From Impatiens glandulifera (Eukaryota > Streptophyta > Magnoliopsida > Ericales > Balsaminaceae): a stretch of 64,000 nt of DNA. The position numbers and the translations under genes were made by a program. Each line of letters starts with the position of its first letter. Position 1 is the stretch's first letter. The DNA lies in NCBI RefSeq assembly GCF_907164915.1, contig NC_061868.1, positions 25,167,819 through 25,231,818 of the forward strand, read 5' to 3'. The notes beneath the pieces were generated by a model. It did no database searches. It had not been told where the DNA came from and saw only the letters and a program-made list of their open reading frames with translations. Shown in pieces: positions 55,790 through 64,000 of this stretch.

Positions 55790-57550
55790 AAGCGATTAGT
55801 CCCTTGGGTATCCAGACTTTGACAAACCGGACAGCTTTCCTGGTTAAGGTTTTAACTATCTTTCTTGCACTCGGTTTTGAGTGTTTCTGCTTTCCTAAGA
55901 AGGCCTTGTGTGGGGATGATCTTTGGTTTGTCCTATGCGGTTGTGAGTTGGCTTTCCTATTTTTGGACTGGTTGACTTTCCTTTTCTGAGGGTGAAGCCA
56001 GTTCTCAGAATTAGTTGGACCTACATAGGTTAGTTTGTCTTCCGTGTAATAGGCAGTTAATTCCTCTTCAGCGGTTAGGGAACTTCTGACAAAACTTACA
56101 AAGGGAAGATTATCCTTTGTGAGCCTTACTTTGTCTAAGTGTTTTTGGTTTTTGGATCTATCGTTTTTGTATCCTAGACCAAACATGCAGAAAGGGTGTC
56201 TTTTATAACTACACATCTTTCTTACCATTTCACTAGATCTTTTCCATGCGGCCATTATATACTGGAGTCGGGCATTTTCCTCCTCGGTCAATTCTTGAAC
56301 TGGCTCATTAGACTGTTCGGTCTCAGAGGGTAGTTTAGGTGCTGACTCGGTTTCTAAGGTAGGAGTTTCATCAGGTTCTATGGTCTTTGGTTCGATCAAG
56401 ATGGGTACTATGAGGTCGGTTCTAAAGTTGGGTTGCTTAGGTAATAAGGTTAATATGTTCTTATACTCTGCTACCATATCATTCAATGCATTGTATAACT
56501 CATCTTTAATAAATTCTTCACAAGAAGAGTCAAATACATGTTCCTCATTTGCCATGAGGCATGTGAGTTCATCATCACTATCACTGTGAGCCCATAAGCT
56601 ACCTCCATCATCGGCTATCAGTGCTTTCTGAACCTCACTTCCTTCACCGGTTTGTTGGTAGTTATTTCGGTTATTCTGATTGTCCGGTTTCCGGTCATCT
56701 CTCCTCGGTTTTCTGCATTCCCACTTGAAATGTCCCAAACAGTTGCAGTTATAACATCTTACATTAGATTTATCACCATAGTTGTAGTTGTTTGTCGGTT
56801 GGCTTCTCTTCATGAATCTCCCAAATTTTGTGCAAGCATTTCCATGGCATCCTCGGTGAACTGTTCAGCGGTTCTAATCGGTGCAGGTACAACCGGTTAT
56901 GTGGATGTGATCAATGCTCTGGTTGAGGTTGAGGCTGAGACTTCTTCTTCAGTCCTAGATCTCATTTCAAACTCATATGCCTTAAGATCTTCGAATACAT
57001 CGTGTAGTTTCATCTTGCTTAGGCAGTTTGATTCCCTCATTACCATTGTCTTTATGTCTCATGCACTTGGAAGAGATCTTAATGCTTTCATGATGACCTC
57101 CTTGTTATCATACCTCTTGCCAAGAGTTGCTAGCTCGTCTATCACACCTGTGAACCGATCACTGTATTCTCTCATTGTTTCTCCCGGTTTCATCTTGATG
57201 TTTTCAAACTTCTGAGTGGCTACCATTACCTTGTTTTCCTTGGTTCTTTCATTTCCCTCATGGATCTGAATCACCGTTTCCCATGTTTCCTTAGCTGTTT
57301 TGCAATCTCTGATCTTGCAATACGTGTTTCTGTCCACACCGTTGGAGATCCGGTTTCTGACATGGTTATCTAGATTGTTTCTTCTCCTATCTTCAGCTGT
57401 CCAATCCTTCATGTCCTTGTCAATGATTATCGGTCCTTCGGCTATAATGAACTGCATTTCGTCATCCATGGTGATTAAGTGTATGTGCATACGTGCCTTC
57501 CAGTTGGCAAAGTCATCACCTTCTAGCATAGGGGGCCTATCGAAAGACAT
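55776..57550 (-). pseudogene. Element B gag, two stops and a frameshift
   Basis: Starts MSFDRPPMLEGDDFANWKAR; the capsid region reads NLDNHVRNRISNGV and TWETVIQIHEGNERTKENK. A TGA interrupts at about 57060 (after RSLPSA), a TAA follows near 56900, and a one-base loss near 56830 restores the frame of the 345-residue end piece. The CCHC knuckle CYNCNCLGHFKWEC is at about 56755-56714. Gag ends KGLIACGPK with TAA at 55778-55776, the position of the stop in A. Confidence 0.9.
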
Positions 57551-57575
57551 GCTTGCTTGAGTATTGAAACTAACT

Positions 57576-57587
57576 GCTCTGATACCA
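57576..57587 (-). other. Primer binding site of B (tRNA-Met)
   Basis: The plus strand GCTCTGATACCA is the reverse complement of TGGTATCAGAGC and lies two bases inside the LTR edge. Confidence 0.95.
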
Positions 57588-57589
57588 AT

Positions 57590-58812
57590 TGTTAGGATCT
57601 AGGTCGCGGCTGGAGGACCGGGGTCTAGCCGGTTAGCACGTCTCACTCAAAGGGTGGTAGTTAATCCGGTTAGAGATTAATACCGGAGTTTCAATACTAC
57701 ACAAACTGTCACAAACCCTTGAACCAGGTTCAAGCGCGGAAGTGGTTTATTTCAGGTTGAAGCAGTACACTCACAAGATAAGCAGACCCGGTTTTGAATA
57801 AGACAGGTTTGGAAGTTACTGGGTCGGTTTTGGATCTTAGTAATTCGGTTTAGGTAATGTAGAGTCGGTCAAAGCGGTATTAGTAGGTTAGTGTAAATCG
57901 GTAATAAAGTAAAGTAAGCAGAAAACAAGTAACAAGACAGATTTTTCTGGATGTTCGGAGATAAAGCTCCTATGTCACCCCTTCCTCTCGAAACCGCGAG
58001 AAGGATATTCACTAAGGATTACACACACAATCCGATCGAGACTTAGTTCCTGCTCGATAACAACTGTACAATTTTAACCGAAATTGTAGAATTACACTTC
58101 AACTTAGCGCTTAAGCTTTCTAGAGATAGAACACAATCTTATCACTTAGGTTGTAGAATGTTCAGAACTTGTAACCCTCTTGAAATCCCTTATATCACTT
58201 GTGTCTCACACTTACTCCTCTTCAGTTCCTTCTTTTATAGGTGAAATGTGCCAACGGTCACATTTCATTTCCTTGAATCTGATTGGTTGAGCAGAGATTC
58301 AGTAATTTAGACCTGGCGGTCTAGTCTTCCAATGTGTAAGTCAAACCGGCTAGGTTTGTCTTTTACTCAATGTGGTAACTGTCGGTTAGACAGTTGTCTG
58401 TACTTAGAAGATTGCCTTTCTGATTTATCCTGAAGTAGAAAGATCTTGTAGGACTATCTTTTGCAGCCTACAGACTGTCCTCAGACTTGTATAGATATGG
58501 CAATGTTCAGTCTGTTCCTTTGGTATCATTCTCAACAGATACCCGAAGTGTCTTTTTATGCTGGTCGGTTATTAAAGTTAACCGAATGACTTCCGGTTTT
58601 TCCATGCCTTCTGATTGACCGATTGATTCTGGCCTTCTAGTTTAACCGATCTTAAATTTCTTGTGCGGTCATGTTTCTGGTCGGATTGATAACTTGATCG
58701 GTTGAGTTTCTTAACCGGTTTATTAATTTGACCGGTTCGGTCCTTTGCCTGTTCCTGCACAAGAGTTTTGTTTTTGTTAAGTTTTATTTAACCGATCTAA
58801 TTTTATCTAACA
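57590..58812 (-). repeat. Element B 5' LTR
   Basis: 1223 bp from TGTTAGGATC to TATCTAACA on the plus strand. TATA (minus CTATAAAAG) is at about 58232-58240, with CCGTTGGCAC upstream of it. The hairpin block is at 57947-58013. It is bordered by AAGAA (58813-58817), the right TSD copy. Confidence 0.95.
57947..58013 (-). other. Conserved R/U5 hairpin block in B
   Basis: On the minus strand CTTCTCG..CGAGAGG pair with one G-U, followed by AAGGGGTGACATAGGAG and CCGAACATCC. A inserted at the foot of the matching stem in the other B LTR. Confidence 0.7.
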
Positions 58813-58817
58813 AAGAA

Positions 58818-58879
58818 TTTATCATAAGTTGTTCGCAATAGTAAGACCATAGTCTCTATTGTCAACACTGATCCTATCA
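58818..58879 (+). repeat. Element C 3' LTR, last 62 bp
   Basis: TTATCATAAGTTGTTCGCAATAG through GATCCTATCA matches the end of the 5' LTR at 25930-25990. Confidence 0.9.
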
Positions 58880-60419
58880 AACTCTCCTAGAAGTCAATAT
58901 TCGTTTCTATTCTTCGCAAGTCATCACAAACTCTTGAACGGAGTTCAATTGCGGAAATGTTTGTTTAGACTTGAAGTAGAAGGTGAATGAGATTCAAAAG
59001 AGATGAACACAGGAGACAAGAGATTTTCAGGATGTTCGGAGTAAAATCTGGTACGTCACCCCTTCATCTCAACCTGGAGAAGGATATTCACTAGAAAATT
59101 TGATTTGAATACAACACTTGTATAAACTCAGTCGGACAATCAGGACTTAGACTGTCTGTTTCCAAACTCCTAGCACATAAACACTTTGTTGACTAGAAGC
59201 AAAATTCTGTCAACTTATAATACTGAAAACTCACACTAAATAAACAGTATGTGATACAACTTTAAAACTCTAGAAAACTTGTAAGCTTTTAGGAGTTTGA
59301 GAGCTTGAGAGAGTGATATGAAAAAACAGTGTTGAACTTATAAAATGGTATGAACGGTTGTATAAAGATATGAAAGCGGTTTAAAGACGGTTAAGTAAGT
59401 TGAAGGTACTAAACTAGTTTCAAAGTTGTGTATAAGCCATATATATGTCGTGTGTCAAATTGTCCTCTATCTTCTTAAATAGGCAAGCTTCAACGGACAT
59501 ATTTTCTTCAGAGAACACCTGTCCTAATTTGATTTTCTGAGTTCTAGAATAGTACATCAGAGAGGATCCTCTTTTGATCTTGTCTGTACTGGATGATAGT
59601 AAGCCAAATATCCATTAATAGAATGTGGTATACGAGGAACGTACAGCTCAGAGGATTTGTATTGTCTTGGTACGTGACATTCTTTTAGGTCTGGTTCTGC
59701 TACTATGTTAGACTATCCATAAATGATGCTTGATCAGATGCCACATTTGATCAAGAACCGAGAACGCTTGTATAGTACTGAAATGATAAAATACCGAAAG
59801 CATCGTGATATAATACCGAACTAGTAAAATACCGGAAGGCTTGGGTATATAACCGAGGGTGAGATAAAGCCAGAAGCGCTTATCTAGAAACTGATCTGGA
59901 TAAACTACTAGACGTTTCTATAAAATACTGATTTGATATAAAACCGGAAGCTCACAAACTATCGGACGTGCCTTGATAAAATACCGAAGTTATGTAAAAC
60001 TGGAAGCGCATCTATATAAAGCCGATCTCATAGAATACCAAACGCGTCCATTTATAAAACCGATCTCATAGAATACCGGACGCGCATTTTCATATAATAT
60101 CGAATTGGGTATTATATCGATCTCAAATAAGAACCGATCTCGTATAAAAACCGATCTTGATTGAATATCGGACGCGCTCCTTTGCATAATACCGAACTTA
60201 TGTAAAATTGGAAGCGCTTCTTGACATAGTACCGATCTCATATAATACTGAATTGGAGATAAAACCGGAAGCGCCTCTTTGCAGAAACCGAAGTTTGATC
60301 AAATGCTGAATTTGATCAACTACCAGACAACTTTTCTTTCCGATTTTTCTTCAATCTGCACAAGGTTAACACAACTCAGTTTTTATTTATACACTTATAA
60401 TTATTATTTTGATTTAACA
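58880..60419 (-). repeat. F-type LTR, main part (right of C)
   Basis: Begins with the TSD AACTC and continues AGAAGTCAATATTCGTTTC like LTR2 of F (9600 on). It contains the hairpin block (59028-59092), a minus-strand TATTTAAG TATA-like word near 59490 and the TATAAAACCGA array (59760-60330). It ends TTTAACA at 60419, followed by a polypurine tract. Because the tract is on the right, this is the 3' LTR of a minus-strand element or a solo LTR with a little internal DNA. Confidence 0.8.
59760..60330. repeat. TATAAAACCGA array in the F-type LTR
   Basis: Same word set as at 6490-7310 and 10375-11140, with different copy order. Confidence 0.75.
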
Positions 60420-60530
60420 ATTTCTCCATTTTTGATTATTTAAGATAAATTATCAAAACCTGGTAATTTTATAATCGTTAGCTAATTATCCTAAGTTAAT
60501 TAGCTACTTTAATCTGACATATTTGATTGG
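60420..60530 (-). other. Polypurine tract and short internal remnant of F-type element
   Basis: ATTTCTCCATTTTTGATTATTT follows the LTR. ACTTTAATCTGACA at about 60510 repeats the LTR terminus, as in F (7497-7510). Element homology fades after this. Confidence 0.6.
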
Positions 60531-61256
60531 TACCAAAACAAGAACTGGCTGTTCATTATGACCAATTCAAGAAATCAAAATTTATATTTTATTTTGAAAA
60601 TTTTAATTTTGATCAAACATGATCCAAATAGTTGTGCAACATCAAGATTTCTAGGTTGTGATTCGATCGAATTAACCAAAGAACAGCAAACCCATTTTTT
60701 TATTTTTGAAATTCAAATTTGGGTTTTTGTTATTTAGATTGATTGATCGGTTATATCATATCCATATAGTTTATAAATCATCTAGGGATGAATTCTCAAC
60801 CATAAAACACTATAAACAGCACGCATACAAACTTATACAATTTGAAATATAAAAATATTAAATTCAAACTATAAGTATGAATTAGAGGTTGATTTGAACC
60901 TTACCCAAAGGATGGGAGAACACTCCTTAATCCTTAGGGAAGCTTTCTGAATTCACAGATCCGAATTTGAAGGCCTTAAATAAAAATTTCAAAAAATCTA
61001 AAGCTTTGAAGTTTAAATGGCGTATTTCGGTTTTTTTATTTAAGGCTTCTATGTTGGTGGGATACCTTTGGAATGAGTTTAGGGAGTATTTATACTCATC
61101 CTAGGTCGGTTGGAGGAGACAATGATGATTCATCCCTATTTTGGTAGGGGAGAATGATCACCATCGTAGGGTGATCATTCTGGCTTTTGAATTAGTCAAA
61201 ACCATCAACAAATTTCTGATTTCTAAAAAGCCAAAATCATTTCGTCTTCTTCATGC
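60531..61256. other. Unassigned DNA right of the nest
   Basis: No gene is recognised. Text such as TTGATTTGAACCTTACCCAA and the TATTTATACTCATCC run looks like gypsy LTR or noncoding DNA but no boundary is visible. Confidence 0.35.
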
Positions 61257-61517
61257 TTATCCTCGTGGCGTCGTGATGAAGAAGAAGACCGGAGCCAAAA
61301 ACGACGTGGTTTCGTCTGTTTTTGACATTCCATCTTGACGATGTTGGCGTCTGGACGGTCCGTTAGCGTTACAGTTAACAGTCGTCTCATGATTTGTTGT
61401 TCCCCGAGTGCGCATCTCCTCGGCTACAACCGGATACACAGAGCTCTCCAAGGCGCTAGATGAAAATCCAGCAAGATTCAGCGTTGATCCGTTGGCCATG
61501 AATTCTTCGTATTTCAA
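61257..61517 (-). CDS. 86-residue open frame, unknown
   Basis: The frame MKYEEFMANGSTLNLAGFSS continues SSVYPVVAEEMRTRG and ends FFFITTPRG. GC content is above the flanks (coding-like), but no domain is recognised. It may be a fragment of a gene or of a retroelement. Confidence 0.25.
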   Translation of the reverse strand: MKYEEFMANGSTLNLAGFSSSALESSVYPVVAEEMRTRGTTNHETTVNCNANGPSRRQHRQDGMSKTDETTSFLAPVFFFITTPRG

Positions 61518-62337
61518 CTACACTGGATTACTTATTTATTTATTATTAAAACCTTAAGGGATTATTTGAAATTTATTTTTTTTTCAACCTTTTAACTTTA
61601 ATTTTGATTTTTTAAATATACAAAATATTAAAAATAAATTTAGTAAATATTTTACCAAATTATATTTTTTTTGTTTTTATATTTTTAGAATTAAAATAAA
61701 TAATTCTCTTTAGATGAAATTAATACAACAATTCATCAAAAATATTTATTTTTGTCCTTTAATTTTTCTAAAATTATTTTGAGATATTATGAGTAAAACA
61801 TTTATCTCAAATAATTTTATTTTTTATTTTGGTTTTAACCCTTAATTAATTTGATTAATTAATACATTAATTAATTAAAATTAATTGTTTAAAATAGGTT
61901 TTTGGCCATTGGGTTAATTATTATGATCTTATTTATTTAAAAATAATTTAAAATATTAATTTAAAATTATAAACTGAAATGTAAATTTTTAGTGATTAAA
62001 TTTTTCATTAAAAATATCACCAAAATCTGTATCAAATAATGTTAAATTAATTAAGAATATTTTTAATCTTAGACAAAAAAAATAAATAAATAAATAAACC
62101 TCAATTATGTGCTCTTAAATTATAAGAAAATATCATAACTTACAATCCTACTATCTCAATAATATTTAGAAGATATTTAAAAAAAATACATGATTAATAT
62201 TACAACTCCAAAAAACTATATATAACATCTAAAAATAATAATAGACATTCATTAATCAATATTTTATTTTTCTAAGTTTAATGGTGTACCTAAAAATACT
62301 CATGCATATCATCATCAAAATAAAATGTGTATTAAAA

Positions 62338-62338
<1 letters not shown>
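61518..62338. other. Very AT-rich DNA
   Basis: No gene or clear element is visible. Confidence 0.5.
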
Positions 62339-62401
<63 letters not shown>

Positions 62402-62410
62402 TAATTTATA

Positions 62411-62494
<84 letters not shown>

Positions 62495-62503
62495 TAATTT
62501 ATA

Positions 62504-62594
<91 letters not shown>

Positions 62595-62714
62595 AAAAAT
62601 ATATATATATATATATATAAAAATATATATATATATAAATATAATTTATATATTTATATATATATATATAAATAAATGTATATATATATATAAATAAATG
62701 TATATATATATATA
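62339..62714. repeat. (AT)n microsatellite, ~375 bp
   Basis: Long AT runs are interrupted by a motif near AAATATAATTTATATATTTA at about 62397, 62490 and 62637, plus AAATAAATG near the end. The apparent IYIYIY frame is a by-product of the repeat. Confidence 0.95.
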
Positions 62715-63232
62715 CTACCCTACTTTAAAAAAAATAATTAATAAATTATTAAAGCTTATTTTAGAAGTTTGGACATCACTGAAGAATTTGAAGTGCCGAT
62801 CCCTTTTATAAAATGGTATTTTAATTTTCTGTTAAGTCCTATTTGACCACTGTTTAGACACTTTGGACATTGTAGAATTTAAATTAAAGTTAAGTATTAT
62901 AATTGGTTAATAGGCATTTTTACTTGTTCTAATCAAATATTATCCCTCTTCAAATTCTTTATAAGCTCTAAATTATTTAAAATTTATTAACTATCCTAAA
63001 AATAATGGTATATAAATAATGGTATATATATATCATAACATCTTTTGACTAGTAATTATAGAAACCTCATAAAAACTAAAAAAACAAAAACAAATGTATT
63101 AAGACGTTGCAAATTATGTACCAATAACCAATAGCATAAAATAATCTATAAATATTAGTTTAGTTATAAAATAAACAACAAAGCTAATAAAAATAACAAA
63201 TTATAAGACAAACATATTGATAGTGTAATAAT
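62715..63232. other. AT-rich DNA without visible gene
   Basis: Nothing supported here. Confidence 0.5.
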
Positions 63233-63467
63233 CACTAATAAAAAATATTTTTAACGAGAACAAAATCCCTTAATGAAAGACAAAATGTATTCGGTGATTA
63301 TTTTCTTTGATGGCAATAAATGCTTTCGAAAGTGTCGGTGAAGGAAAAAGAAATATCACCGAAAGCACTCAGTAACCTTAGAGATAGTTTTAAATTATCG
63401 AGAACTAAAAAACGCTCTCCAAGAAATTATGAAATTATTGTGGAGAGTTAAATAAAGACTCCTAGTG
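63233..63467. mobile_element. Possible small CACTA-type MITE
   Basis: CACTAATAAAAAAT at the left and CCTAGTG at the right give CACTA-type inverted termini about 235 bp apart. TCGGTGA and TCACCGA words inside form subterminal inverted motifs. The flanking triplets AAT and AAG do not match perfectly. Confidence 0.4.
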
Positions 63468-63542
63468 AAGGTCTAAAATAATAATATACTTTCAGATATA
63501 GAGAGAAAGAGCAGCAGAAACATGATGAGGATAACTCATCAT

Positions 63543-63672
63543 AATCTGAGATAGGAACTGACCCACTTGGGGGCAATTTGAGCTTCTGGCTCATTAGCAT
63601 AATCAAAAGATGATGATCGGACTACATGGCTCCGACATATTTTGAAACCCTTTGCAGAACAGGCTTGGGAAA
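63543..63672 (-). CDS. Candidate terminal exon of a host gene (unknown)
   Basis: The minus frame reads FKICRSHVVRSSSFDYANEP, then EAQIAPKWVSSYLRL and TGA. The composition is protein-like and unlike the transposon frames. A possible acceptor (CTGCAAAG then GGT) precedes it. On the minus strand, 64000-63977 reads KSGFLVDLTE and meets a donor GAG/GTAGGT, in matching phase 0. This would make a two-exon gene end with an intron of about 300 bp. I do not recognise the protein, and the left-pointing gene would start beyond the window. Confidence 0.35.
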
Positions 63673-63724
63673 TTAACAAAACATTTGTACTAAAATTAGA
63701 CACATATTCAAATACAGATAACAC

Positions 63725-63976
63725 TCCAAACCCCTGATGAATTTTCTATGTAATTGGAAGTCTATATTCAACATCATATATATTTATATTTCCTAATCAT
63801 CTTCTAAATGAAGAGAACAATAATCATCAGTCAACTGTATAAAAGAAATGTGTATATCCTAACACCATTTCCAATCCTCCCTATTTCAGATTTCAGAGGC
63901 AAATAATAACATTTCACATGAATTTCTCAAAGCTTCAAACTACTAAAAGATGTGTATTTGTAACCTACCTCAGTCA
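63725..63976. other. Candidate intron and AT-rich DNA
   Basis: No coding frame is seen; consistent with an intron of the candidate gene above. Confidence 0.3.
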
Positions 63977-64000
63977 AGTCAACTAAAAAACCACTTTTTC

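Larger units (their letters stand above)
31421..58812 (-). mobile_element. Element B (minus strand), Sirevirus-like copia, split by A
   Basis: B runs 31421-31836 plus 45858-58812, about 13.37 kb without A. TSDs are AAGAT (31416-31420) and AAGAA (58813-58817). Both LTRs reconstruct to 1223 bp, from TGTTAG to CTAACA. The minus-strand order is 5' LTR, PBS, gag, pol, x1, x2, x3, PPT, 3' LTR. By eye about 45 differences separate the LTRs (roughly 3.7 %), mostly transitions. Gag, integrase and x3 carry stops or frameshifts; the RT-RNase H frame and x1 and x2 are open. Confidence 0.92.
24142..58879 (+). mobile_element. Element C (plus strand), split by B and A
   Basis: C has a 5' LTR at 24142-25990, internal DNA at 25991-29713, and a 3' LTR at 29714-31420 plus 58818-58879. 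TSDs are AATTC (24137-24141) and AACTC (58880-58884), one base different. Its own length is about 7.3 kb. Gag survives only as an N-terminal piece joined to the x3 ORF. All of protease, integrase, RT and RNase H is missing, so C is non-autonomous. Confidence 0.85.

Noticed and set aside
56652..57215. 187-residue plus-strand frame opposite B gag
   Set aside because: It is antisense to gag, and its codons follow the complement of the gag frame.
62325..62675. 116-residue IYIYIY open frame
   Set aside because: It is a translation of the (AT)n microsatellite and has no coding character.

Overview
This is repeat-dominated nuclear DNA from a flowering plant, most likely a eudicot. It is AT-rich, and its tRNA-Met-type primer sites, copia and gypsy polyproteins, RING-H2 gene fragments and satellite-like arrays are all plant features. 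The accessory proteins resemble, from memory only, unannotated proteins common in Lamiales genomes; that placement is weak. I found no convincing intact host gene, no rRNA or tRNA gene and no CRISPR array.

Left part (1-24064): two broken tandem copies of a RING-H2 (MBR/HIP1-type E3 ligase) gene piece (183-2451); a 1.8 kb degenerate 20-bp minisatellite (2760-4565); low-copy repeats and a possible SINE; a minus-strand copia-type element F with two LTRs and TSDs (5897-11234) that keeps only accessory-ORF remnants; gypsy 3' debris with 68-bp and 31-bp arrays and an integrase fragment (11610-13870); a minus-strand accessory ORF next to an LTR array (E, 13890-15420); a decayed minus-strand copia element D (about 15500-20820); then noncoding repeats.

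Central part (24065-60419): a four-level nest. An F-type minus-strand LTR (24065-24141 plus 58880-60419) was split by plus-strand element C (24142-58879). C's 3' LTR was split by minus-strand element B (31421-58812), and B's 3' LTR was split by plus-strand element A (31837-45852). TSDs support all three insertions. Hand-counted LTR divergence (A about 1.5 %, B about 3.7 %) agrees with that order. A and B are Sirevirus-like Ty1/copia elements of 13.4-14 kb. Each has LTR, PBS, gag, pol (protease, integrase, RT, RNase H), then three tandem accessory ORFs (called x1, x2, x3 here), polypurine tract and LTR.

The main candidate for something new is this x1-x2-x3 module. Three divergent copies of a roughly 200-residue domain stand in the env position, in the same order in A and B. 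Most have their own TATA box and CT-rich Y patch, and E2F-like sites lie upstream of x3. Elements C and F lost pol but still carry x3 remnants. All LTR families also share a transcribed hairpin block with compensatory changes.

Right part (60420-64000): AT-rich DNA, an (AT)n tract of about 370 bp, a possible small CACTA-type MITE, and a candidate terminal exon of a host gene on the minus strand at the right edge.
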